Part shown: one piece after another, positions 29,874-38,011 of the stretch
How the letters are laid out: every line of letters begins with the position of its first letter
Position numbering within the stretch: the stretch's first letter is position 1
From: Streptomyces sp. NBC_00287
GTDB taxonomy: Bacteria; Actinomycetota; Actinomycetes; Streptomycetales; Streptomycetaceae
Direction: 5' to 3'
NCBI RefSeq assembly: GCF_036173105.1
Contig: NZ_CP108053.1
Span: 4,464,001 to 4,528,000, forward strand
Length of the DNA stretch: 64,000 bases
Program-made: the position numbers and the translations under genes
Notes under the pieces: model-generated
Seen by the model: only the letters and a program-made list of their open reading frames with translations
Told to the model about the DNA's origin: nothing
Databases searched by the model: none

Positions 29874-31929
29874 GCGTCCAGTCGCCCAGCCAGTCCGCGA
29901 CCTCCTGGTCCGCGGCCTGGGTGTCGGTGAGTTGCGGGCGGTCGCTGCTCGCGCTGCCCGCGCCCGGGCCCGTGTTCTTGTACTCCGCGAAGCGGTCGTT
30001 CTTCCAGGAGAAGCCGCCCATGTCGGACCAGGGGGTGGTCTTGATGGCGGCGCTCAGGGTGGAGTTGCGGACCGTCGTCTGGGGGCGGAGGGTGGCGTCG
30101 CCGCCGGCGTGCCAGTTGCGGCCCAGGAAGAAGCTGGCGTTGGAGACGTCGCCGTTGACCGTGGAGCGGTTGATCAGGAGGCCCTTGCGGGCGGCCGGGG
30201 TGCTGGGGGCGGTGATGTAGCCGGCCGAGGTGCCGTTCCAGCGCTTCTTCAGGGTGATGACCGACTGGTCGATCACCGCCGTCGCGCGGCCGAAGATGAA
30301 GTCGACGTTGCCGGTGACGTAGGAGTTCCGCACATAGACGCGGCCCAGGCGGTCCGCGGCCGCGGTGTCGAGGAGCAGGGTGTCCTGGTCGCCGTTGATG
30401 ATGAGTGAGTCGAGGAAGACCTTGTCGGCGGCGGTGCGCAGGGCGACGGCCTGGTGGCCGGAGAGCGACTGGTTCGCGGCCTCGTCGAAGTCGTTGGTGA
30501 TCGTCAGGTTGCGGGCCTGGAAGTCGTCCGCCTCCGCCGCGACCGTGGCGCTGCCCGACGTGCCGTACGTGCCCGAGCCGTCCGGCTTCGGCGTCCCCGA
30601 CGCGTTGTTGTAGACGATCACCGTGTCCTTACGGCTGCCGCCCGTGCCCTGGATCGTGACGTGCGGCTTGTTGGCGGGGACCTTGACCGTCTCGCGGTAC
30701 GTGCCCGGCTTGACGGCGATGACGATCCGGGAGGGGTTGTTCGCGGGTACGGCGTTCACGGCGGCCTGGACGGTGGAGTACTGACCGCTGCCGTCCTTGG
30801 CGACGGTGAGGGTGGTCGCGGCGGCGGCGGTCGTGGTGGCCGTCGTACCGATCGAACTGCGCGGGCCCGTACCGGACTTCAGGAGTGACGGCACGTCCGC
30901 CGTCTTGTCCAGCGTGTACGCGTAGTACGTCTTCGGGTCGAAGGCGGTGCCACCGCTTTCGTTACGGCCGCTGGTGCCGACGAAGGTGTTCCCCTTCTGG
31001 ACGATCGCCGCCGTGCTGTCCTTGATGACGGGGTTGGTGAAGCCCTGGAAGTAGGAGTTCTCCAGGACCATCTTCGTCTTGCCGCGCGAGTAGTTGCCGT
31101 AGGAGGAGGTGATGGTGGTGCCCGCCGTGTCCTCCAGGAAGTTGTTGTAGAGGTGCGCGTGGGCGGCGTTGTCCGTGGAGGGGTTGCGCTGTTCCGTCTC
31201 GCGGAGCCAGTTGTGGTGGATCGTGATGTCGGTGACGACGTTCTCGGTCCAGCCGATGCCGAACGTCTTGTTGTTGTTGCTCAGCTTGTTCCAGGAGACG
31301 GTGATGTTCGTGCTGTCCTTGCGGACGTCGATGAGCCCGTCGGCCATGTGCCGCAGGTCGTTGTGGTCGATCCAGACGTGGTGCGCTCCGTCCATCTGAA
31401 TGGCGTCGAAGTCGTGGTCCTTGTCGTTCCAGATGCCCTGGTACGAGTCCCGGATCGTCAGGTTCCGGATGATCACGTTGTGCACGCCGGTACCGAGGAA
31501 GAAGCCGCCGCCGACGATCTGGCCGGAGGTGCCGGACCCGACGATGGTCTTGTCCGACTGGACCTTGATCTCTTTCCCGACCGGGTTCATGTTGATCGTC
31601 GCCGCTACGACGATGACGTACGGCTCGGACGCGGTCGCGTACTTCTCCAGATCCGCGAGCGTCTTCACGGTGACCGTCTTGCCGTCGCGGCCGCCGTAAG
31701 TGCCGTTCTGGCCGAGCGAGTTGACGGAGGCGAAGCCGTCCGCGGTGGCGGTCGCCCAGGCGGGTGCCGTGGCGGCCGACGCCTGCTCCGCTCCGGCGCC
31801 GATCCCGTACACCGACCCGTACGCCAGCGTGCCGGCGGCGGTCAGCGCCAGGGGGACGCCGATGGCGAGGGCGGTGTTGCGCTTGCGGTGGCGGGGGCGG
31901 GCAGTGCCTCTGTCGCGGTGTGCGCTCAT
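29860..31929 (-). CDS. secreted pectate lyase (PL1) - pectinesterase (CE8) fusion
   Basis: A 689-aa exported protein. A Tat/Sec-type signal with a basic start (RHRKRNTALAIGVPLALTAAGTLA) precedes a PL1 beta-helix (about 55-340) with VWIDHNDL and ITVSWNKL. A Thr/Ala linker (about 350-365) is followed by a CE8 pectin methylesterase (about 366-660) with catalytic aspartates in GDQDTLL and GNVDFIFG and the Arg in GRNW. The fusion would remove methyl groups and cut the chain in one molecule. It is inserted beside the two-component kinase and overlaps its end by 14 bp, a tight fit for an accessory gene. Streptomycetes usually carry the two activities on separate proteins. Confidence 0.92.
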   Translation of the reverse strand: MSAHRDRGTARPRHRKRNTALAIGVPLALTAAGTLAYGSVYGIGAGAEQASAATAPAWATATADGFASVNSLGQNGTYGGRDGKTVTVKTLADLEKYATASEPYVIVVAATINMNPVGKEIKVQSDKTIVGSGTSGQIVGGGFFLGTGVHNVIIRNLTIRDSYQGIWNDKDHDFDAIQMDGAHHVWIDHNDLRHMADGLIDVRKDSTNITVSWNKLSNNNKTFGIGWTENVVTDITIHHNWLRETEQRNPSTDNAAHAHLYNNFLEDTAGTTITSSYGNYSRGKTKMVLENSYFQGFTNPVIKDSTAAIVQKGNTFVGTSGRNESGGTAFDPKTYYAYTLDKTADVPSLLKSGTGPRSSIGTTATTTAAAATTLTVAKDGSGQYSTVQAAVNAVPANNPSRIVIAVKPGTYRETVKVPANKPHVTIQGTGGSRKDTVIVYNNASGTPKPDGSGTYGTSGSATVAAEADDFQARNLTITNDFDEAANQSLSGHQAVALRTAADKVFLDSLIINGDQDTLLLDTAAADRLGRVYVRNSYVTGNVDFIFGRATAVIDQSVITLKKRWNGTSAGYITAPSTPAARKGLLINRSTVNGDVSNASFFLGRNWHAGGDATLRPQTTVRNSTLSAAIKTTPWSDMGGFSWKNDRFAEYKNTGPGAGSASSDRPQLTDTQAADQEVADWLGDWTPTAS

Positions 31930-32037
31930 GGGGGGGGTTCCATTTCGTGCGGGGGTGGCTGACCACAGGGTGGTTGCCGCACGGAACGGAAAGGTTGCCG
32001 GGGCCTATGGCGACGGGCTGCTCAATCTCGGTGCCCT

Positions 32038-32352
32038 ATGTCTCTCATCGAATCGCTGCTGCTCGCACTCGTACGAGCCCTCTTCCCCGCCCGAGGACGC
32101 AACCGCGCATCAGCGGCCCGACTCCCGCTCGCCGCCGAGCCGTTACGCCAAGAGCGTGCCGTGCTCCCCGTCGGTGCTGAGGTAGCAGGGCTTGCCTTCG
32201 GGACTGGTCCCCGTGAGGGGCGGACGAGGGGGGTGTCGTACTCGATGGGGCAGGGGTTGGGGTTCGCCCTCAGCAGGGCGGTGGAATCACTGACGGACGT
32301 CCTTCGGGTGGCGGTCAGCCGAGGGGGACGTATTCCTGGGGACCAACGGTGA
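32038..32352 (+). CDS. doubtful 104-aa ORF, possibly a broken small gene
   Basis: The first 20 residues (MSLIESLLLALVRALFPARG) resemble the start of a common Streptomyces small protein with a hydrophobic helix followed by PARGRxR. The later codons have poor third-position bias and no recognisable sequence, so the frame may have shifted after about residue 50. The whole stretch 31930-32498 otherwise holds only the promoter regions of the pectinase and Uma2 genes. Existence of the protein is uncertain. Confidence 0.3.
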   Translation: MSLIESLLLALVRALFPARGRNRASAARLPLAAEPLRQERAVLPVGAEVAGLAFGTGPREGRTRGVSYSMGQGLGFALSRAVESLTDVLRVAVSRGGRIPGDQR

Positions 32353-32498
32353 CCGCCGCGGCTGACGGATCGTTCCGCCCTCGCTCGAACGGGTGAACCG
32401 TGGGCATTGCCCCTGGTCAGCCCATCGCCCTACCTACCGTGATCGCGTTGCTTGTGCCCCGAGCACACCCAGCCCACACTTGAGGAGGAGGTGCCACC

Positions 32499-33146
32499 TT
32501 GACCGCTCTCGCACATGAGAGGCCCGAGACGATGTCCGAGGCTCAGGCTGAATCCCTGAATGAAACCGACCTGGACGAGTTCTTGTGGCAGGTCTGGAAG
32601 ACCATGGACCCCCCCGAGGGCTACCGCGCCGAGATCATCGAGGGAGCCCTCGAGGTGTCGCCCACCGGTCGCCTGTCCCACGCCCAGATCGTCAACCGTC
32701 TGCGCGATGCGCTTGTGCACTTCCTGGCCGAGGGGGAATACGCGGCGTACCAAGACACGAACGTCATCTTCCGGCGCAAGGGGTGGATCCCTGATGCCTT
32801 CATCGCGCCGAAGGATCTGGAACCGTACGCCGACCCAGAGGGGCTCGGTGTCGATGCGGCAGCCGTCCGACTCGTCTTCGAGGTCGTCTCCCCCGGCAAG
32901 CGCAACCAGGACCGCGACCGAGACCGCAAGCGCCGCGAATACGCCCGCGCCGGCATCCCCGTATACGTCCTCATCGACGACTACGACGGCCAAGGCGCCG
33001 TCACTCTCCTCACCACCCCCCGCCCCGACAAGGCCGACTGGGAAGACATCCACCGCGTCCCCTACGGCACCGACGTCACCATCCCCGAAGGCCCCGCCAA
33101 GGGCTTCGTGATCGGCGAGGCCATCACCGGCCCCAAGCGGAGTTGA
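32499..33146 (+). CDS. Uma2 family (DUF820) PD-(D/E)XK nuclease-fold protein
   Basis: A 215-aa protein with the Uma2 core: YRAEIIEGALEVSPTGRLSHAQIVNRL at the N-terminus, then WIPDAFIAPKDLE and RLVFEVVSPGKRNQDRDRDRKRREYARAGIPVYVLID, which holds the E-x-K-like active-site pattern. Uma2 proteins form large paralogous families in Streptomyces and cyanobacteria with no settled function. The TTG start at 32499 is decided by the strong GAGGAGGTG ribosome site 5 nt upstream. It is not next to a recognisable toxin, antitoxin or transposase. Confidence 0.88.
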   Translation: MTALAHERPETMSEAQAESLNETDLDEFLWQVWKTMDPPEGYRAEIIEGALEVSPTGRLSHAQIVNRLRDALVHFLAEGEYAAYQDTNVIFRRKGWIPDAFIAPKDLEPYADPEGLGVDAAAVRLVFEVVSPGKRNQDRDRDRKRREYARAGIPVYVLIDDYDGQGAVTLLTTPRPDKADWEDIHRVPYGTDVTIPEGPAKGFVIGEAITGPKRS

Positions 33147-33166
33147 GGACCAGCACCGCGGATCTA

Positions 33167-34351
33167 TTACGGGAACTCCAGGTCCGCCCCAGCCAGCCGC
33201 ACCCTGATCCCGTCCTCCTCCACCCGTACATCCGTCAGCCGCAGCTCCCCGCCGCGAGGCGGCTCCGGCAGCCGGAAGCCCAGGGACAGTCGCTCCGCCA
33301 GCACTGGGCGCGTCAGGTCCGGCAGTGCCTTGAGGAGCCCCGGGTCCAGGCCCAGGCGCTCCAGCACCCCCGGATGATCCAGCGCCAGGTCTAGGAGGTT
33401 CACGCCCATCGCCTGGTGGACGAAGCGCGGCGTTCCCGTCAGCTTCGACAGCTCCGCGTCCGAGCGCAGCGCCTCCCGCACCGCCGACTCCGGCACCCCC
33501 AGCCTGCGTACCACCGAGGGCACCGACAGCAGCGCCTTCGCCTTCCGGGTCTCCCGAGTGAGCAGCGCGGCCGACGAACGCGTCAGGTGCAGGCCCTGCG
33601 TGGCACCCGTCCCGGGGCGGTACGTCGCCAACTCGCCGATGTCCAGCCGTATGCCGCCGATCTCGGTCGACAGGCCTCCGGCGCCGTCCCGGCCGATGCG
33701 CGCCTCGGCCCGCAGCCGCAGATCGTGCCCGGCGATCGGCAGCGTGCCGCGCGCCAGCACCCGGTCCCGGCCCTGCGCGGTGAACTTCATCTGGGACGCA
33801 CCGAGTTCACGGTTCAGGTCGGAGAACGACAGCACGACCTCGCCGTCCATCGCGGGGAGCGTGAAGCCCCGTATTGAGGTCGGGCCGTCCGTGTCCAGTC
33901 GTACGTCTCGCGCGGTCGCGGAAACTCGCGCCAGCGAGACCCTGTCCGCGGCCACGTCCGGGACCGTGATCCGTACCGACTCCAGGCGTTCGTCGGCCAG
34001 TTGGGTCAGGAAGGGGAAGCCGCCGATCTCCACCTCGGGAGCGGCGTTCAGGTTCATGCGGTCCTTGAGTGCGTCCGCGGCCCGGTGTTCGGCGTAGAGC
34101 AGGGCCCAGCGGTCGCCGAGAACGAGGAAGGCGGTGACGGCCAGCAGGCCGATCACCGCCTTCGCCGCGAGCGGCAGACCCGCGAGGCGGCCGCGGCGGC
34201 GTCGACGACGTCCGCCGCGGCGATGGTTGGGCGGGGCCCAGTCGTCCTCGTCGTCCGGCTCGAAGGACCGGACGCCGAGTTTTTCCAGTTCCGTCAACTC
34301 CTCATAGGGGTCGATTTCGGGATGCGTCACTATGTGGTGGGGGGTACGCAT
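33167..34351 (-). CDS. large DUF2993 (LmeA-like) membrane-anchored protein
   Basis: A 394-aa DUF2993 protein. The N-terminal 60 residues are cytosolic: acidic, then a basic RRGGRRRRRRGR patch. One transmembrane helix (about 62-82) follows. The extracytoplasmic part has the hallmark VEIGGFPFLTQLADERLESVRI. It is longer than the paralogue at 21130-21867 by the cytosolic tail and about 80 C-terminal residues. It lies 58 bp downstream of the 5'-nucleotidase gene on the same strand. The ligand is probably a lipid, by family. Confidence 0.88.
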   Translation of the reverse strand: MRTPHHIVTHPEIDPYEELTELEKLGVRSFEPDDEDDWAPPNHRRGGRRRRRRGRLAGLPLAAKAVIGLLAVTAFLVLGDRWALLYAEHRAADALKDRMNLNAAPEVEIGGFPFLTQLADERLESVRITVPDVAADRVSLARVSATARDVRLDTDGPTSIRGFTLPAMDGEVVLSFSDLNRELGASQMKFTAQGRDRVLARGTLPIAGHDLRLRAEARIGRDGAGGLSTEIGGIRLDIGELATYRPGTGATQGLHLTRSSAALLTRETRKAKALLSVPSVVRRLGVPESAVREALRSDAELSKLTGTPRFVHQAMGVNLLDLALDHPGVLERLGLDPGLLKALPDLTRPVLAERLSLGFRLPEPPRGGELRLTDVRVEEDGIRVRLAGADLEFP

Positions 34352-34409
34352 CGATCCATACGACCATGCGCACCGTCCCTTCCCGCAACCGTTACCGCTC
34401 GTTTGCGAT

Positions 34410-36224
34410 TCAGCTCACGATCGTGATCCGGTTCGCGACCGGCGGCGAAAGAGGGCTCGCCGCCGAGGAGTTGGCCGTCAGGTACTGCTCCAGCGCCGCC
34501 AGGTCGTCCGAGCCGACCAGGTCGTTCGTGCCCTGGCCCAGTGTGGTGATGCCGTCGCCGCCGCCCGCGAGGAAGCTGTTCGTCGCGACGCGGTAGGTGG
34601 CCGCCGGGTCGATCGCGGCACCGTTCAACTTGATCGAGTCCACGACGATCCGGTCCGCGCCGGTCTTCGTCATGTCCAGCGTGTACGTCAGACCCGCCGA
34701 CGGCTGAAGGATCTTCGGCGCCGCCGCGTTCGAGCCGCTGACCTGCTCCTTGAGCACCTGGATCAGCTGCGCGCCGGTGAAGTCCTGGAGGTTCACCGTG
34801 TTGGAGAACGGCTGGACCGTGAAGCCCTCGGCGTAGGTCACCACGCCGTCGCCCTCACTGCCCTTGGCCGCGTACGTAAGGCCGGCCCGCACACCGCCCG
34901 GGTTCATCAGCGCCAGGTCCGTCTCGGGGTCCAGCTGCTTGCCGTGGGCGAGCTGCGCGTCCGCGATGAGGTCGCCCATCGGGGACTCGGTGCCGGTGCT
35001 CGGGATGTCGGCGGAGATGTGGCCGATCGCGCGGTTGCCGATGGGCGCCGCGAGGGTGTTCCACTTGGTGATCAGCTCGGTCATGTCGGTCGCCTTGGCG
35101 ACGTCCCGGGTGACCACGTGGTTCGCCGTCTTCACGGCCGTACGGGCGATGTCACCCGTCCACCGGTCGTACGTCAGCGTCGTGTCCGTGTAGAGCCGGC
35201 CGAAGGACGCGGCCGAGGTGACCGTGCGCGGGTTGCCCGCCGGGTCGTTGATGGTGCAGGCGTAGGCCGCGTGGGTGTGGCCCGTGACCAGCGCGTCGAC
35301 CTGCGGGGTGATGTTCTTGGCGATGTCGACGATCGGGCCGGATATGCCGTCACCGGCGCCCGGCGAGTCGCAGTCGTAGTTGTACGCCGTCGAGGCCGGG
35401 GCCCCGCCCTCGTGGATCAGCGCGACGATCGACTTCACGCCCTGTGCCTGGAGCACGCGGGCGTACTTGTTGATCGTCTCGACCTCGTCCTTGAACTTCA
35501 GGCCCTTGACGCCCTCGGCGGAGACGACACCCGGGGTGTCCTCCAGGGTCACGCCGATGAAGCCGATCTTGACGTCCTTCTTCTTCCACACCCAGTACGG
35601 CTTGAGGATGGGCTTGCCGGTCTTCTCGTTCTGGACGTTGGCCGCCAGGTACGGGAAGTCGGCGCCGGCGAAGCCCTCTTCGCTGTAGCAGCCGTCCGTC
35701 GGGTGGCAGCCGCCGTTCTGGAGGCGGGCCAGCTCGACCGCGCCCTCGTCGAACTCGTGGTTGCCGACGCTCGTGACGTCCAGGTCGAGCTTGTTCAGCG
35801 CCTCGATGGTGGGCTCGTCGTGGAAGAGGCCCGAGATCAGCGGGGAGGCGCCGACCATGTCGCCGCCGGCCGCGGTGACGGAGTACTTGTTGCCCTCGCG
35901 GGCCTGGCGCAGGTGCGTGGCGAGGTACTCGACACCGCCCGCGTTGATGGCCTCGGTGGTGCCGTCCTCGTGGAGATGGGTGACCCGGCCGGAGGAGCCG
36001 GACGGCGGCTCGAGGTTGCCGTGCAGGTCGTTGAAGGACAGCAGCTGGACGTCCTGGTAGCGGCTCCAGCTGTGGCCGCCCTTCCGGTCGCCCTCCTCCG
36101 CGGTCGCCGTCGCCGGCAGCGCGGCGGCCAGGGCGCCGGCGGTGGCGAGGCCCGCCGCGGCGGTGAGGATCAGATGCGTCCGGCGTCTGCGGCGGTGCTG
36201 CGGCTGCGTGGACATGGCTGGCAT
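34410..36224 (-). CDS. secreted bifunctional metallophosphatase/5'-nucleotidase
   Basis: A 604-aa exported enzyme. A signal with a twin-Arg-rich start (RRRRRTHLILTAAAGLATAGALAAALPA) precedes the calcineurin-type metallophosphatase domain: LLSFNDLHGN, GGDMVGAS, VGNHEFDEG and GHTHAAY metal motifs. The C-terminal 5'-nucleotidase specificity domain (about 370-560) follows. It hydrolyses extracellular nucleotides and feeds phosphate and nucleosides to the cell. The start could be ATG 36224 or 36215; a G run lies just upstream of the first. It is divergent from mshD. Confidence 0.92.
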   Translation of the reverse strand: MPAMSTQPQHRRRRRTHLILTAAAGLATAGALAAALPATATAEEGDRKGGHSWSRYQDVQLLSFNDLHGNLEPPSGSSGRVTHLHEDGTTEAINAGGVEYLATHLRQAREGNKYSVTAAGGDMVGASPLISGLFHDEPTIEALNKLDLDVTSVGNHEFDEGAVELARLQNGGCHPTDGCYSEEGFAGADFPYLAANVQNEKTGKPILKPYWVWKKKDVKIGFIGVTLEDTPGVVSAEGVKGLKFKDEVETINKYARVLQAQGVKSIVALIHEGGAPASTAYNYDCDSPGAGDGISGPIVDIAKNITPQVDALVTGHTHAAYACTINDPAGNPRTVTSAASFGRLYTDTTLTYDRWTGDIARTAVKTANHVVTRDVAKATDMTELITKWNTLAAPIGNRAIGHISADIPSTGTESPMGDLIADAQLAHGKQLDPETDLALMNPGGVRAGLTYAAKGSEGDGVVTYAEGFTVQPFSNTVNLQDFTGAQLIQVLKEQVSGSNAAAPKILQPSAGLTYTLDMTKTGADRIVVDSIKLNGAAIDPAATYRVATNSFLAGGGDGITTLGQGTNDLVGSDDLAALEQYLTANSSAASPLSPPVANRITIVS

Positions 36225-36382
36225 ACGCCCCCCTGTGAGTCGTGTGAAAGCAGAGTCCTGTGAGGACTGGCCCAGGCGCGCAGCCTAGAGTCAACGCGCG
36301 TAGCGCGGAAGGTGGTTCCGGGTTACATCCTGGTTTCCCTTTTGCCGTGGGTTTGCTGTGCCATCGGCTTACCCTCGTACGC

Positions 36383-37309
36383 ATGACCAGCGACGACACC
36401 GCACGGCCCGGTGGGGGCCGCTCCATCGAGACCTATTCCGCACTCGCCCCCGAACAGACCGAGGCGGTGCTCGACCTGCTCGCCGAGGCCGCCCACAGCG
36501 ACGGCCAACAGGCGGTGTCCGAGCAGGGACGGCTGCAACTGCGCGGCGGCGAGCGCGAGGGCGTGCGGCATCTGCTGCTCAGCGTCGACGACGAACTCGT
36601 CGGGTACGCCCAGCTGGAGGACACCGATCCGGTGGAGGCACCGGCCGCCGAACTGGTCGTCCACCCCGCGCACCGCGGGCACGGCCACGGACGGGCGCTC
36701 GGCTCGGCCCTGCTCGCCGCCTCCGGCAAGCGGCTGCGGGTGTGGGCGCACGGCGGCCACTCGGCGGCCCGGCATCTGGCGCAGGTGCTCGGGCTCACCC
36801 TCTTCCGTGAACTACGGCAGATGCGGCGGCCGTTGGCCGGCCTGGACCTGTCCGAGCCGGGGCTGCCGCAGGACGTGACGGTACGGACCTTCGTGCCCGG
36901 TCAGGACGACGCGGCTTGGCTCGCCGCGAACGCCGCCGCCTTCGCCCACCACCCCGAGCAGGGCTCCCTCACCCAGCGCGACCTCGACGACCGGATGGCC
37001 GAGCCGTGGTTCGACCCCGCCGGGTTCTTCCTTGCCGAGCGGGCGGGCGAGCTGATCGGCTTCCACTGGACCAAGGTGCACGCCGAGGAGGGAATCGGCG
37101 AGGTGTACGTCCTCGGCGTGCGTCCCGGTGCGCAGGGCGGCGGCCTCGGCAAGGCGCTCACCGCGGTTGGCCTTCGGCATTTGGCGGAACAGGGGTTGCC
37201 GACGGCGATGCTGTATGTCGATGCCGACAACAAGGCGGCGGTGTCGGTGTATGAGCGGATGGGGTTCGAGACGTATGAGACGGATTTGATGTATCGGACG
37301 GAGACGTAG
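36383..37309 (+). CDS. mshD: mycothiol synthase MshD
   Basis: A 308-aa protein of two GNAT domains. The C-terminal one has the intact acetyl-CoA loop VYVLGVRPGAQGGGLGKALT and ends YVDADNKAAVSVYERMGFE. The N-terminal one has LVVHPAHRGHGHGRALGSAL. MshD acetylates Cys-GlcN-Ins in the last step of mycothiol synthesis. The ATG at 36383 gives the family N-terminus. It stands alone, divergent from the nucleotidase and followed by a repeat element. Confidence 0.93.
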   Translation: MTSDDTARPGGGRSIETYSALAPEQTEAVLDLLAEAAHSDGQQAVSEQGRLQLRGGEREGVRHLLLSVDDELVGYAQLEDTDPVEAPAAELVVHPAHRGHGHGRALGSALLAASGKRLRVWAHGGHSAARHLAQVLGLTLFRELRQMRRPLAGLDLSEPGLPQDVTVRTFVPGQDDAAWLAANAAAFAHHPEQGSLTQRDLDDRMAEPWFDPAGFFLAERAGELIGFHWTKVHAEEGIGEVYVLGVRPGAQGGGLGKALTAVGLRHLAEQGLPTAMLYVDADNKAAVSVYERMGFETYETDLMYRTET

Positions 37310-37317
37310 GCGCTTGT

Positions 37318-37398
37318 CGGTCGGCTGCGGCGCCGTCGTGGCTGGTCGCGCCCGCGCGGCGGAGCCGCAAATCGGCACAGCCCCGCGCCCCTAGGGGC
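37318..37398. repeat. Streptomyces intergenic repeat with terminal hairpin
   Basis: The sequence runs GTCGGTCGGCTGCGGCGCC, through GCGGCGGAGCCGCAAATCGG, to CACAGCCCCGCGCCCCTAGG. This form, ending in a CGCCCCTAGGGGCG palindrome, recurs between genes in many Streptomyces chromosomes as far as I remember. It sits between the convergent mshD and membrane-protein genes and may act as a terminator. Confidence 0.65.
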
Positions 37399-38011
37399 GT
37401 ACTGGTTCCCGAGCCCAGACGGCGAACCCGGCCAAAGCCGCCGTCAGCGCCACCCCCCACCGCTCATGGGCGTCGGCCCACCGCGGGTCGTCCACCGTGA
37501 CGAACAGCTCCCACCGATCGGGCCAGAGCAGCGGAGCCAGTACGGCCACCGTGAGCAGCCCGGCGCCGACCCCGACACCGGGCTCCGGCTCGTCGGACCG
37601 TCGGATCCACGCCGCCGCCCCCGCCAGCGCCAGCGCACACGCGGCCGCCGCCTCCAGGGTGACCGCGCCAACTGGGGGCCGCAGCCCGTCCGGCACCAGC
37701 AGGACCGCCGCCGCCCACCACAGCGCCGCGAACGGGGCGACCAGCGCCAGGCGCAGGGCCTGGCGGACGGGCCGTCGGGTGGGCACGGTGGCCGTGGTGT
37801 GGCGGGCCGGGTCGTCCAGGAGGAAGGCCAGGCCCAGGGCGAAGGCGAGGGCTGCGGCGCGCAGGGCGTTGAGGGCGAGGCCGGGGCTGAAGCCGTCTTC
37901 GAGCCACCGCGCGGTTCCGGCGATCAGCAGTCCTACGGCCGCCCCGGCGCCGAGCGCCCGCCAGGGCAGCGTGCGCCAGACCGGGCGGAGCAACTCCGTC
38001 ACTCCTGGCAT
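37391..38011 (-). CDS. hypothetical membrane protein, last gene of the ECF-ABC operon
   Basis: A 206-aa protein with about five hydrophobic helices (for example ALRAAALAFALGLAFLLDD and LALVAPFAALWWAAAVLLV). It has no recognisable domain. Its start overlaps the end of the preceding membrane protein by 13 bp, so translation is coupled. It is probably a further membrane subunit of the ABC module. Confidence 0.8.
   Translation of the reverse strand: MPGVTELLRPVWRTLPWRALGAGAAVGLLIAGTARWLEDGFSPGLALNALRAAALAFALGLAFLLDDPARHTTATVPTRRPVRQALRLALVAPFAALWWAAAVLLVPDGLRPPVGAVTLEAAAACALALAGAAAWIRRSDEPEPGVGVGAGLLTVAVLAPLLWPDRWELFVTVDDPRWADAHERWGVALTAALAGFAVWAREPVRP

Noticed and set aside
29860..33146. Genomic island with integrase or attachment site
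   Set aside because: The pectinase and Uma2 genes look accessory, but no integrase, tRNA end or direct repeats bounding the segment were found.
32499..33146. Uma2 gene as part of a defence system
   Set aside because: No partner nuclease, helicase, methylase or toxin gene lies beside it; it is flanked by core genes.
34332..36263. 643-codon plus-strand frame opposite the 5'-nucleotidase
   Set aside because: It mirrors a well-supported secreted enzyme and shows only Arg/Val/Asp-rich low-complexity sequence.
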